A stretch of 64,000 nucleotides of DNA. Source: Planctomycetota bacterium (GTDB lineage Bacteria > Planctomycetota > PLA2 > JAEUHO01). The notes below the pieces were generated by a model, which made no database searches, was not told the DNA's origin, and was given only the letters and a program-made list of their open reading frames with translations. This document shows positions 10,301 to 18,500 of the stretch, piece by piece. The position numbers were made by a program, and so were the translations under genes. Location of the stretch: the NCBI GenBank assembly GCA_029259775.1, contig JAJDEN010000012.1, forward strand, positions 94,995 through 158,994, written 5' to 3'. Position 1 is the stretch's first letter; every line of letters begins with the position of its first letter.

Positions 10301-10493
10301 CGCGGTCCTTCGCCTGCTTCAGCGTGGATGGCGATCGGCCCCCCACCTGGCGGAACGCGTGGGCGTCTCGACGCGGACCATGAACCGGGAACTTGGCCGG
10401 CTCGCGGCCCGTGGCTTGGTCGAGGTCGTCGGCGAGGCTCGCGCCCGCCGCTATCGCGGCACCGTGGACGGGCGTCGCGATTCGTCGCGATGA
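7329..10493 (+). CDS. Sigma-54-interaction-domain AAA+ regulator with long helical N-terminus
   Basis: A 1,054-residue regulator. The first ~700 residues are Arg/Ala-rich helices resembling TPR/solenoid repeats and contain no recognisable receiver, GAF or PAS domain. A bacterial enhancer-binding AAA+ domain follows (about 735-970): Walker A GETGTGKE (760-767), the sigma-54 contact loop GAFTGA (807-812), Walker B TLFLDELGDM, and WPGNVREL. The last ~65 residues form a winged helix-turn-helix (LAERVGVSTRTMNREL then ARGLVEV and a wing), not the usual Fis-type HTH. It is predicted to bind DNA and remodel sigma-54 RNA polymerase, with the helical region acting as sensor or partner platform. The ATG at 7329 has a weak Shine-Dalgarno and the true start may be later. 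Its N-terminus resembles the TPR part of the upstream fusion kinase in style. Confidence 0.82.
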   Translation: MVCMAFVRPILVLRTLEGHAASPRPRRAARSWRAGFRDQERIVVDAERLEAEGPWLLLALARAGAARGPAPGTVAVAVSPTSRSHRLLISALLVLCDPTPAAKRAARTLVTRGNLAPASTIRRLRDLSDARLARALHQRMAGAIQRRKSRWRSMAALELLLTSPPPVGSQASATPEAALHALGMAKSADESVARVYAAFLRGERAPLQDWRLIRTSMACRDAGLVLLARSVHRVRVRLQRHDAYPRLTRALVACECRAKRLGARRIAEQARVIRACARWSAGADRAAHVPLAGLRRAVLSGRLDRLWAVCGTMTWAGYEAGRARGTSSRLATRILASGSATGKPPASAMAALFGHRAAARQRNLSASRRVYHRQVGQIEANRLDKLRAGVAALHPRVRRFYHYASGGFGKPPADALSERGATPGSHTYAFELLVAGRPNVTPAREPRSQAEAVDALCARIASSAPLWRGGLRQLRQATRQEISWSRKVALATFLCAAELARGLPHRALSACAVAASSNGRLRARNTEGNSDLLATYARTCARALAALVPPVRATGDAVRQAAAIARTLRTPDRRSTRHALDALDAVITAGRGAPGSALERRVVRQLARMLRARVLFHRLDGKYVDRESQEVHTLSSWTMRRLARCETVRSWRIKRRPEFWRPEQRRPRGVITFPVGNGNACLARSAPFRRNEARAVRTVLRFLATRNDAPGAGAPPLLPEAAVPRRHRIKGLVGSCKPWRRVLEQVWRVAPARCSVLLQGETGTGKELLARAIHLASNRAKGPFVTVNCAAVHAEVMHSELFGHVRGAFTGADRNRRGLLREAHRGTLFLDELGDMPMPMQVALLRALEARAVRPLGAAREVPADVRIVAATHQDLERMVKEDTFREDLYHRINVVDIHLPPLRARLPDLAALAHHVLSRMAQPKSLHMDALAALASHDWPGNVRELDNVLQAAALLSNGDTVGPEIVEQVLAGRSRRAKPTPHHMPPRSAAVLRLLQRGWRSAPHLAERVGVSTRTMNRELGRLAARGLVEVVGEARARRYRGTVDGRRDSSR

Positions 10494-10789
10494 GGGCACG
10501 CTCAGCCCCATCTCGACCGGTTCTCCACAATGGGGGCTCGAGTGTGGAATCCGAACTCCCACCAGGCCCTGCGCTTACGCGCTTTTCTCCACAATGGCGC
10601 TCGTGGCACGCCGCTTGTGACTAGCGCGGCATGAAGTCCCTCGGATCCCTCGTTCGGCGCCTGCGACAACGCGTCGCTCTCCATCGCCGTTCGCCGGGGG
10701 ACCTCAGGGGCAGGCGCGCGTCTGGTTGCCTCACCACGGTCTCCACCACGCCTCCGACCGGCGCGTGCCTTGCCCCACCTTCTCGTCGC
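10494..10789. repeat. Convergent intergenic region with two TTCTCCACAATGG copies
   Basis: This 296-base gap lies between two convergent genes. The 13-mer TTCTCCACAATGG occurs at 10521-10533 and 10585-10597, 64 bases apart, each followed by G or C and then GCTCG. The first nine bases differ from the DnaA-box consensus TTATCCACA at one position. No gene or clear terminator was seen in the gap. Confidence 0.45.
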
Positions 10790-11779
10790 TCAGACCTGCC
10801 CAGCGAGTTCCTCGTCCGACAGGCTGCCGTCGGGCATGGGGTGGTCCGGCAAGGCCTCGATCTGGCGCTTGCGCTTGCTGCGCATGAACCAATAGGCGAC
10901 GAGCGCCATCAGGCCCACCAGGAAGAAGATCGTGCCCATGAAGTCGCGCGCGATCAGCTTGAACCAGGGCTCCGCCTCCTCCTCGATCTGCGTGCTCCAG
11001 ATGGAGGTCCAGTGGCTGAGCGACGAGCCGCTGTACTGCAGGACGAGCTCGTCGAAGGGCTCGCCCGCCGCCGGGCTCTCGCTGACGCCGCCGCCGTCGG
11101 CCAGCGCCGCGAGGATGCGCTGGATGTGATCCCATCCGCTCTTGTCGCGAAAGAAACGCACGAAGCTCCGACCTTGACGGTAGGCGAGCGCGGCGCGCCC
11201 GCCATCGTGCGGCCAGTCCTTCGTGATCTCGTCGAACGGGATGAGGTTGCCAAACGTCGCAGCGAAGTCGAGTTGCAGACCGCCGTCGACCGTGACACCG
11301 CCGCCGACCTCCTCGGCAAGGCCCTCTTCGAACCAGAGGGGCAGGCGCCTGCGGTTCGAGCTGGAGCGCCGGGACCAGGCGAGGTGCACCCACTCGTGCC
11401 GCAGCGTGGTGATCATCGAGCTGAGCGGATTGCCGTTCTCGACGAGGTCCGCGCGGATGACGATACGCGACTGCTGGCCGATGCACACGCCGCCCGCCCA
11501 CTGCGGGACCTCGACGCCCGAGGCCGCGCGCATGCGCGGGTAGCCCGAGACGAAGATCACCTCCGCGGGCCCACCGCGGAACTCGAAGCCGAGCGCGGCC
11601 TCGACCTGCTTGCTGATCAGCGGGAGGTTGCGTACCGCGCGCTTCGCCATGCTCTCGAGGCCGTCATCCCAGCGGATCAGGTGGCCGTCTTCGCTACGAT
11701 CCGTTCCGGCCCACGCATCGGGAGCCCCGAGCGCGATGCTGGAGACAGCCAGCAGGATGGGGAGGAGGGCGCGGATCAC
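10790..11779 (-). CDS. Membrane-anchored MA-clan (HExxH) zinc metallopeptidase
   Basis: A 329-residue protein with an N-terminal signal peptide (MIRALLPILLAVSSIALG), a zinc-peptidase core with HEWVH at 128-132 and downstream PLWFEEGLAEE (about 147-157) supplying the third zinc ligand, and a C-terminal transmembrane helix (FMGTIFFLVGLMALVAYWFM) followed by basic residues. This matches the peptidase MA-like family, with the active site outside the inner membrane and the basic tail inside. The start is the GTG at 11779, directly before the signal peptide; the open frame extends upstream but is not protein-like. Its substrate is unknown. It faces the sigma-54-type regulator and lies downstream of the conserved upstream motif at 11900-11950. 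Confidence 0.75.
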   Translation of the reverse strand: MIRALLPILLAVSSIALGAPDAWAGTDRSEDGHLIRWDDGLESMAKRAVRNLPLISKQVEAALGFEFRGGPAEVIFVSGYPRMRAASGVEVPQWAGGVCIGQQSRIVIRADLVENGNPLSSMITTLRHEWVHLAWSRRSSSNRRRLPLWFEEGLAEEVGGGVTVDGGLQLDFAATFGNLIPFDEITKDWPHDGGRAALAYRQGRSFVRFFRDKSGWDHIQRILAALADGGGVSESPAAGEPFDELVLQYSGSSLSHWTSIWSTQIEEEAEPWFKLIARDFMGTIFFLVGLMALVAYWFMRSKRKRQIEALPDHPMPDGSLSDEELAGQV

Positions 11780-11899
11780 GGCCGCGCATCGTAGGCCCGC
11801 TGCGGGCCGCCCCCAGCGTCCATCGCGGCGATCTTGCGCGACGTACGAAACGCTTCGTTGTGCATATGCATCGACATCGGGAGCGAGCCGTCCCGCGCG

Positions 11900-11950
11900 C
11901 ATTGCCCACAGAGGCCCATTTTTTGCGGTTGGCTCGCCAGAGGCCCGAAT
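11900..11950 (-). promoter_or_regulatory. Repeated upstream motif, copy A
   Basis: On the minus strand this stretch contains CCAACCGCAAAAAATGGG, preceded by TTCGGGCC and followed by CTGTGGGCAATG. A closely related sequence lies at 19745-19797 upstream of an unrelated minus-strand gene. Here the motif ends about 120 bases before the peptidase start. Its function is unknown; it could be a shared promoter/operator or a leader RNA. Confidence 0.4.
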
Positions 11951-12116
11951 CGGCACGCTGCGTGTACTACACCCGGCATCTCCTATTGTTGTGTGCGGTG
12001 GCGCGAGCCACCGCGGCGAAGGACGCGAGCGACCTCGACCCGCCTGGGGGGGATGGGTCAGGTCCCGCGGCCGGAGCCAACCGAGGTGACTGTGAAGACT
12101 GGGATTGAGCCGGGGC

Positions 12117-12386
12117 CTACGGGCCTCGGCTCTGCTTCATTTTGGCCTTGAGCCGGCGAATCGCCCGACGGTCTTCGCACGCGGTGGCCGCACCGGCCGC
12201 CACCAAGACGCAGAAGCCCCCGCAGACGAGCCAGAAGAAGATGCGCGCAAGGGACGTGCTCTCGGCGAACGTCGTGCGCCGCAGCACGACGGCCAAGAGC
12301 GGGAACAGCGCCGACGCAAGCATCAAGAAGGCAAGGCGCCGCAGCCGTCGCGAAGCGCTCGGCCGCCGCTGGCCCGCCCGCCGCAC
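12117..12386 (-). CDS. Small two-helix membrane protein
   Basis: An 89-residue protein with a basic N-terminus, two hydrophobic helices (LAFLMLASALFPLLAVVL and IFFWLVCGGFCVLVAAGAA) and a basic C-terminal tail. The GTG start at 12386 follows immediately after the TAG of the universal stress protein gene, so translation may be coupled. No family was recognised. The two clear membrane segments support a real gene, but it is short and GC-rich and could be spurious. The 337 bases between it and the peptidase start (11780-12116) hold no convincing gene apart from the repeated motif. Confidence 0.45.
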   Translation of the reverse strand: MRRAGQRRPSASRRLRRLAFLMLASALFPLLAVVLRRTTFAESTSLARIFFWLVCGGFCVLVAAGAATACEDRRAIRRLKAKMKQSRGP

Positions 12387-12818
12387 CTAGACGCGAACGG
12401 TCAACACCGCACACGGCGCCTGGCGGATCACGCGTTCGGTCACGCTGCCGATCAGCAGCTGGTCCAGCTTGCTGCGGCCGCGCGTGCCCATCACCACGAG
12501 GTCCGGCTCGATCTCGCCGATGGTCTCGACGATGACGTGTGCTGGCTTGCCCTCGCGCACTAGTGGCGTAAGCTTCTCGCCTTCGTGCTGACGCAGGATC
12601 TCGTGGAGCTTCGCCATGGAGAGCTCCTTGATCTTGTCGATGTCCTTGCGGTGCGGGTAGATGCCGAACGTGCCTTGGGTTACGGCCGGCATGTACTCGA
12701 CGACGTGCAACATCGTCAGCTTGCCGCCGGACGCCAGCACGCGCAGCGCCGCCGCGAGAATCGCCTGCTCGTTCTCAGCGAAGTCGATCGGTACGAGGAT
12801 GTTCTGGAAGCCCTTCAC
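12387..12818 (-). CDS. Universal stress protein (UspA family)
   Basis: A 143-residue single-domain Usp protein. It begins with the family beta-strand (ILVPIDFAENEQ) and has the C-terminal nucleotide-binding pattern GTRGRSKLDQLLIGSVTERV (Gly-2x-Gly-9x-Gly-Ser), so it is probably an ATP-binding type. Such proteins act in the cytoplasm in stress survival, usually as dimers; the specific trigger cannot be told here. It is the first gene of a likely two-gene unit with the small membrane protein. Confidence 0.85.
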   Translation of the reverse strand: MKGFQNILVPIDFAENEQAILAAALRVLASGGKLTMLHVVEYMPAVTQGTFGIYPHRKDIDKIKELSMAKLHEILRQHEGEKLTPLVREGKPAHVIVETIGEIEPDLVVMGTRGRSKLDQLLIGSVTERVIRQAPCAVLTVRV

Positions 12819-12868
12819 GGACGCTCTCCCGTTGCGCGCAGGATACCCCGCACGGCCCGCGCAGGTCT

Positions 12869-13029
12869 CTAGCCTGCATGTTGCATGAAGCGCGCGGCGT
12901 GGAGCGTCGGGGAGGCCGTTCGTCGGCCGATGGCGTCACCGGCCATGGCCGCGTTCGTCGTCAGGGCGTCCTCGCGACGACGAGTGAGGACCGCGCGATC
13001 AACACACGTTCATGCAAAATGCAGGCTAG
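12869..13029. repeat. 161-bp element bounded by 21-nt inverted repeats
   Basis: The 21-mer at 12869-12889 (CTAGCCTGCAT, then GTTGCATGAA) is repeated in reverse complement at 13009-13029 with one mismatch. The arms enclose 119 bases. The right arm includes the TAG stop of the ScpA-Fmt gene (13026-13028). It could be a MITE-like insertion, or a long hairpin that ends or stabilises the upstream mRNA. No other copy was noticed in this window. Confidence 0.6.
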
Positions 13030-14840
13030 CGTCGCGCCTTGGCGGGCGCAGGCTTGGGCGCGACGAAGCTGTCGCCCGCCACCACACGCCGGGCATTGAG
13101 GAAGTCCTTCACCGCCATGCCACGCCCGCCCTGAGGCTGGACCCGTGTGATGCGGAGCGCGCCCTCGGCGCAGGCTACGTCGATGCCCGTCTTCTCGGCA
13201 GCCAACACGACGCCCGGCTTCACCTCGACCCCCTCCGCAGGCGGTGCGATCTCCTCGGACGGAACGAGCTCGCTCGCGAGCACGAGGAACGGGAAGGGCG
13301 CGTGCTTGACCTTGGGCTGCCAGGCCGTCTGCGCGCCGGGCCAGGTCGTGACGGAGCGGATCAGATTGCGCACCGCCGTCGCAGGCTGGTCCCAGTTGAT
13401 GACCCCGTCGGTCTTCTTCAAACGACCGACGTAGGTCGCCGCCTCGTGGTCCTGCTCGGTCAGCTCCGCCGTCCCGTCCAAGAAGGCGGCAAGGCTCCGC
13501 ACGAGGAGATCCGCCGCAGCGTCACCGAGCTTCGCGGTGACGGTGTCCGTCACGTCGTCGTCCTCGATGGGGACCTTGCGCGTGGCGAGTACGGGGCCGT
13601 GATCCATCTGCTCGTCCATCTTGAAAATGGTGACGCCTGTCTCCTTGGCGCCGTCGCGAAGGGCGGCCGCCACGGGGCTCGCGCCGCGGTAGGCAGGCAG
13701 GATGCTCGTGTGCAGATTGATGCAGCCGACGCGCGGCATCTCGAGAATCGCCGAGCCGAGCTTCTGCCCGAATCCGGCGGTGATGATGATGTCGGGTTTG
13801 ACGTGCTCGAGTTCATCACGCGACGCCCGTCCATTGACGTCGTTCGTGCGGTGGAGCGGGATCTGCAGCGTCTGCGCCTCGCGCGCCAGCGGCACCTGCT
13901 TCATGCGCCGCCCGCGGCCGGCACGCTGGGGCGGGGGCGTCACGATGAGACGCGGCTCGAAGCCCGCGCCGCAGAGGGAGCGGAGCGCGGGCACCGCGAA
14001 CTCGGGCGAGCCCATGTAGACGATCGCGGGACCGGAGCGCTCGGCCTCCTCGACCTCGATGTCGTCGATCACCTGCGCAGCAGCGTCTACGTCGCCCCCC
14101 TGGCGGGGATGGGCGACGTCCTCCCGGATCTCGATCTGGATGTCGCCGATCCCGTCCTGGAGCACGCGGACCTTGCGCAGCTTGAGCAGCTCGAGCAGCG
14201 CAAGGAAAGCACCGATCACGTACGTTCGATCGGGCCGGCTCCCGAGCAGGCCGCGGAAGCTCGTACGCCCACCCATCTCGATCAGCTCGTCGAAGATCGT
14301 GCCGACGAAGTGCGTGATCGGCAGGCGCTCCTTCGCCATATGCACGGCTTCTTCTTCGTCGCCCGTCTCCCGAAGCAAGCGCTGGAACGCGGCGACGAGT
14401 CCGTAGAGGTCGAGCTCGAGCTCTTCTTCCTCGTCGCGCGGCACCGGCTGGGCCGCGGGCTTGCGCACATGCACAGGGGACTTGCCCTTCTGTCGCTCGA
14501 AGCGCTCGTGGAGCTCGGCGGAGACGCCCTTGTAGCGGCGGTACTCGAGCAGCTGCCGCACGAGGTCGAGGCGCGGGTCCACCTCTTCGAGGTCCATGAC
14601 CTCGTCGCGAGGCAGGAGGGCGCGGCTCTTCATGACCAGCAACTGGCTCGACATGACGAGAAACTCGCCGGCCTGATCGACGTCGAGACTGCGCACGTCG
14701 TCCCGGCAGATGGCGAGGAATCGGTCCGCGATACGAGCGATCGAGACCTCGTAGATGTCGACTTCTTCCTGCTGAACCAGGTAGAGGAGCAGATCCAGGG
14801 GGCCCTGGAAGCTGGCGAGATCGACACGAAGTTCGTCCAT
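13026..14840 (-). CDS. ScpA-methionyl-tRNA formyltransferase fusion protein
   Basis: One uninterrupted 604-residue frame. Residues 1-240 are ScpA, the kleisin partner of SMC in chromosome condensation: VDLASFQGPLDLLLYLVQQ at the start, VMSSQLLVMKSRALLP, and the C-terminal winged region (PITHFVGTIFDELIEMG... VIGAFLALLELLK). Residues 241-270 are an acidic linker. Residues 271-604 are Fmt, which formylates Met-tRNA for initiation: VYMGSPEFAVPAL, then NLHTSILPAYRG with Asn375 and His377, and FKMDEQMDHGP with Asp413, so the catalytic triad is kept. The Fmt C-terminal tRNA-binding domain follows. No stop or usable ATG separates the halves; GTG codons near residue 257 could allow a separate Fmt. SMC and ScpB are not in the window. 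The fusion is direct; coupling of the two jobs is not implied. Confidence 0.88.
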   Translation of the reverse strand: MDELRVDLASFQGPLDLLLYLVQQEEVDIYEVSIARIADRFLAICRDDVRSLDVDQAGEFLVMSSQLLVMKSRALLPRDEVMDLEEVDPRLDLVRQLLEYRRYKGVSAELHERFERQKGKSPVHVRKPAAQPVPRDEEEELELDLYGLVAAFQRLLRETGDEEEAVHMAKERLPITHFVGTIFDELIEMGGRTSFRGLLGSRPDRTYVIGAFLALLELLKLRKVRVLQDGIGDIQIEIREDVAHPRQGGDVDAAAQVIDDIEVEEAERSGPAIVYMGSPEFAVPALRSLCGAGFEPRLIVTPPPQRAGRGRRMKQVPLAREAQTLQIPLHRTNDVNGRASRDELEHVKPDIIITAGFGQKLGSAILEMPRVGCINLHTSILPAYRGASPVAAALRDGAKETGVTIFKMDEQMDHGPVLATRKVPIEDDDVTDTVTAKLGDAAADLLVRSLAAFLDGTAELTEQDHEAATYVGRLKKTDGVINWDQPATAVRNLIRSVTTWPGAQTAWQPKVKHAPFPFLVLASELVPSEEIAPPAEGVEVKPGVVLAAEKTGIDVACAEGALRITRVQPQGGRGMAVKDFLNARRVVAGDSFVAPKPAPAKARR

Positions 14841-15020
14841 CTGGATGGGAGAGGCCCTAACTCCTTCTGTGAAAGTCGCTTACATCGCCGGCACATCGAA
14901 AGGCGTGCGACCCTGGCGAGTCCGGATCCTACCTCATGAACCCCCCGGCCCCCCAGGGCACAGAAGGGGTTCCGAAGCTCCGAATTCGTAGAATGGGTCC
15001 AGCTTGGATAGGGAGAGCTT

Positions 15021-15551
15021 GTGCAGTCGTCGTCACCCCAGATCCGTCTCGTCGCCATGGACGTGGACGGCACCCTCACCGACGGGATGGTCACCATCCA
15101 CACGGGCGGGGAGGAACAGCAGACCTTCAGCACGAAGGACGGAGCCGGCATCAAGCTGCTGCCTGGCGTCGGGATCATGCCCGTCATCATCAGCGGGCGC
15201 TCATCTCCAGCCACGGCGCAACGCGCCGAAGAGCTCGGCATCGATGAGGTCGTGCAGGGCGTCGAGGACAAGGCCGAAGCCTTCGAGAAGATCTGCGAGT
15301 ACTTCGGCGTGAAGCTCGAGGAGGCCGCCTTCATCGGCGACGACCTCAGCGACCTGCCTGCCATGTTGCTCGCGGGCTACAGCGCAGCGCCGTCTGACGC
15401 GGCCCCCGAGGTTCGCGCCGCCGCGACGTTCACATCTGACCTGCCGGGCGGCGCGGGCGCCGTGCGGCAGTCGATCGAGGACATGCTCAAGCGCATGGGC
15501 GTATGGCAGGACATCCTCGAGAGCCTGGGTCTTCCTGGGACGCCTGCATGA
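15021..15551 (+). CDS. kdsC: KDO-8-phosphate phosphatase (KdsC, HAD superfamily)
   Basis: A 176-residue HAD phosphatase of the C0 (capless) type that hydrolyses 3-deoxy-D-manno-octulosonate 8-phosphate to KDO for the LPS inner core. Catalytic DVDGTLTDG has Asp14 and Asp16; the motif II region is PVIISGRSS, and motif III/IV is FIGDDLSDLPAM. The length matches KdsC. GTG 15021 follows a GGGAG sequence. The stop overlaps the next start as ATGA, so it is translationally coupled to the LptC-like gene. That pairing mirrors the kdsC-lptC order of proteobacterial LPS operons and supports KdsC over other HAD phosphatases. Confidence 0.85.
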   Translation: MQSSSPQIRLVAMDVDGTLTDGMVTIHTGGEEQQTFSTKDGAGIKLLPGVGIMPVIISGRSSPATAQRAEELGIDEVVQGVEDKAEAFEKICEYFGVKLEEAAFIGDDLSDLPAMLLAGYSAAPSDAAPEVRAAATFTSDLPGGAGAVRQSIEDMLKRMGVWQDILESLGLPGTPA

Positions 15552-18500
15552 AACGCGTCTTCCTCTTCCTCCTGGTCGCCGGCGCGAGCGTCACCGGACT
15601 GGTGATGTACGGCGGCGGTCTGGAGGGACCGCAGAGCGGACGCCCCGATCCCGTGGTCCGAGAGACCACGGCACGGCCCGGGACCGGCCCCAAGATCGAC
15701 ATGCCGGAAGCCGACATCACCGGCATCACGGGCATCACCCAGCCGGCGCCGCCGCGCGCGATCGTCTGGCACGACCGCCTCTCGGACGAGCGCATTGAGA
15801 TTGCGACGTTCACAGCCTGGCGTTTCCGCGCCAAGGACGCCAAGCCGCTGCGCACGATGGACGACGAGAAGCAGGGCGTCCTCTGCCACGACGTCGTGTT
15901 CCTCCTCTACCGCGAGCCGCGCACGCGCGGCGAAGCTCTCGCGCTCGCTCGCAACGAGGACGGCGCCTACGACGCACTGCTGCATCAGAGCTTCACAGCC
16001 AAGGAAGCCCGCGTCTCCGGACGGCTCGGCGAGGTTCTCGCGCGGCGGCGCCCAGGCCAGGAGGAACGCTCCCTCGGCGACACGCTGCTGCGCCTCAGCA
16101 AGAACGTCGTGATCATCGATCGCGATCAAGGCCTCGACATCCGCGGCGAGGATGTGCGAGTCTGGCCCGAACAAGAGCACGCCAAGGGCATCGGCGCGTT
16201 CACGCTGGTGCACGAGGCGCTCACGCTTCGCGGCAACGGCCTGGACATGCAGCGCGACAAGGCCAAGGGCTGGGGCCGCATCACGATCACCAAGGACACG
16301 CTCCTCCAGATCAAGGCGGCCGGCCGCGACAAGAACGGCAAGCCGATCTTCGACTTCGGCCCCGGCGACTTCCGCCCGACCAACATCTCTTCGGATCGCG
16401 GCGCGGTGTTCGTCCGGCAAGAGAGCCGCCGCGAGACCGCGCTGACCATCACATTCAAGAACGGCCTGACCGCCGTGCAGGAGGGCGGCCGCTCCCTCGA
16501 AGCCGGACGCGCCGAGCTCGTCGCGGTGCAGAAGGGCGCACCGGCGCTGCGTAAGAAGAGCCGCTGGGAGCTCCAGCACTTCCACGCCGGAAAGCACGTC
16601 GAGCTCGCCTACCCGGGGCGCACCAGCAAGGGCGCCGAGTACCTGACGTCAGCCTCCGCCGACCGCCTCGTACACGACGTCCACGCGGAGGGACCGGCGG
16701 TCACGCAACTCCTCGGCGACATCCAGATCGTGCTGCGCGGGCAGATCCCCCTGCTTGCGCCCAGCGGGCGCATGATCCTCACGTGCCGGGACCGCGCCTC
16801 CATCGGGCCGCTCCTGGCCGGTACGGCGACAGGCGGTCTCGATCCGGAAAAGCTGCAGCTCATCAGCCTCCGGGGCTTGGCCAGCATCGAACGCGACGCG
16901 GCCGGCCCCCAGCGCGAGCACGATGTGCTCGAGGCCGACGCCATCGATCTGGTGGTGCGGCCCGACGAGAGCGAGCCCGGCACGGATGGGGCTGCCATCG
17001 CGGAGTCACGCATGACGGCCGTACACTTCGCCGCGCTCGGCAACGTACGCATCGGCGGCACGCGCATCCGCGGCGCGACGCACCGCCTCATCGCGGACGA
17101 CCTGCACACAGAGCGTCCGCACATCACGGCGGAAGGCGCTGGCACGCGCTTCGAGTTCCCTGAGCTCGGCTCACGGCAGCGCCTACTCGGCCCCGACACC
17201 GGAAAGTCCGCAAGTGACGAGAGCGGGGCGGTCGGCGAGGCCACGCCGGCCTCCGGACGCTGGGTGCTCAACCGCCTGCTGGCCCGCGGCGACGTTGACA
17301 TCAGCACGAGCTTGGGCGGGCCCGCCGTCGGCATTCCGACCCATCTCACGGGCGACGAGGTCAGCTACGACCGCATCTCCCGCCGCGCCCGCCTCATGGC
17401 AACCGGTCCGGCGCCGGCCCGTATCGCGTGGGGCGCCTCGCGCACCCAGACCAACAGCGTCGAGACGCGTGAGCTCATGCTGGATCGATCCGCGGGGCGC
17501 ATCACGGCGAAGGGTGCCGTACGCGGCGAGCTCTACGTCGCACGCAAGGGCGGGCGGCAAGCCGCGTTGCCGATGCCCGCGAAGTTCTCCGGCGATCGTC
17601 TCCGCGGCGGCGCCCTCAGCGTCGCGACCGACGAACGGATCGACATCCGCATCCTTCGCAGCGGCACGTCCACGACGCCGCAAGCAGGCCAAGAGCAGGT
17701 CATCCGCATCGCCGGGCCCGTCACGACGGAGCTGCGCTCGGCCGAACGGGTCGTCGACCGCATGCGCTCCGCCTCGCTCGAGGTGGCGCTGGTCTTCCTG
17801 CCCCCGGCTGACGCGGCGCCCACGGTCTCCGCACCGAACGCACGCGCCGCCGCCTCCGGACCTCGCACACGCGAGAGCGCGCCGCTGCCGCCGCCGGGGA
17901 CGCTGGACCGATTCGATGTCCGCGCCGGCGCCGTGCGCATCGACCTCAAGGACGGCGACGTCTCGCGCGTCGAAGGCACGGGCGGTGTCGATCTCAAGAG
18001 CCGCGACGGCCACGTGCGTGGCGATCGCATCACCTACGAAGACGCCACCGGTCGCGTCGACGTGCATGGCACGCGCCGGCATCCGGCGGTTGCCCTGCTG
18101 GGCGCCACGGATCAGCGCAGCGAGGTCCAAGCCGAGCGATTGGCGCTCCAGATCGTTGACGGCGCGCCTTCCCGGCTCGAGGCCCACGCCCCGACCGGCC
18201 AGACGAGCGATGTCCACCTCTACCGCGACGTGCCCGCCAAGCCGGGCCATGTGGAGTGGTTCAAGGTCACCTACGAGGGTGCCGTGGTCATCACGCACAG
18301 CGAGCTCACCGCGGGCCGCGTCATGGTCGTCCGCCGCCTGCGCAAGGGCCGCGCGGCAGCTTGGAGCGCCCCGTCCATTCTCCGCGCCCCGACGCTCCGT
18401 GTGACTGGTCAGCGCCTGCTCTCGACCCAGGCAGGCGAGCGCAAGATCCTCCGGATCATCGCGCAGGGCCGCGCGGGCACCACCCAGCGGCACAACGAGG

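Noticed and set aside
12885..14939. A 684-residue plus-strand open frame
   Set aside because: It lies opposite the ScpA-Fmt gene, and its translation is Arg/Asp/Leu-rich with no domain. In DNA this GC-rich, stops are rare in antisense frames.
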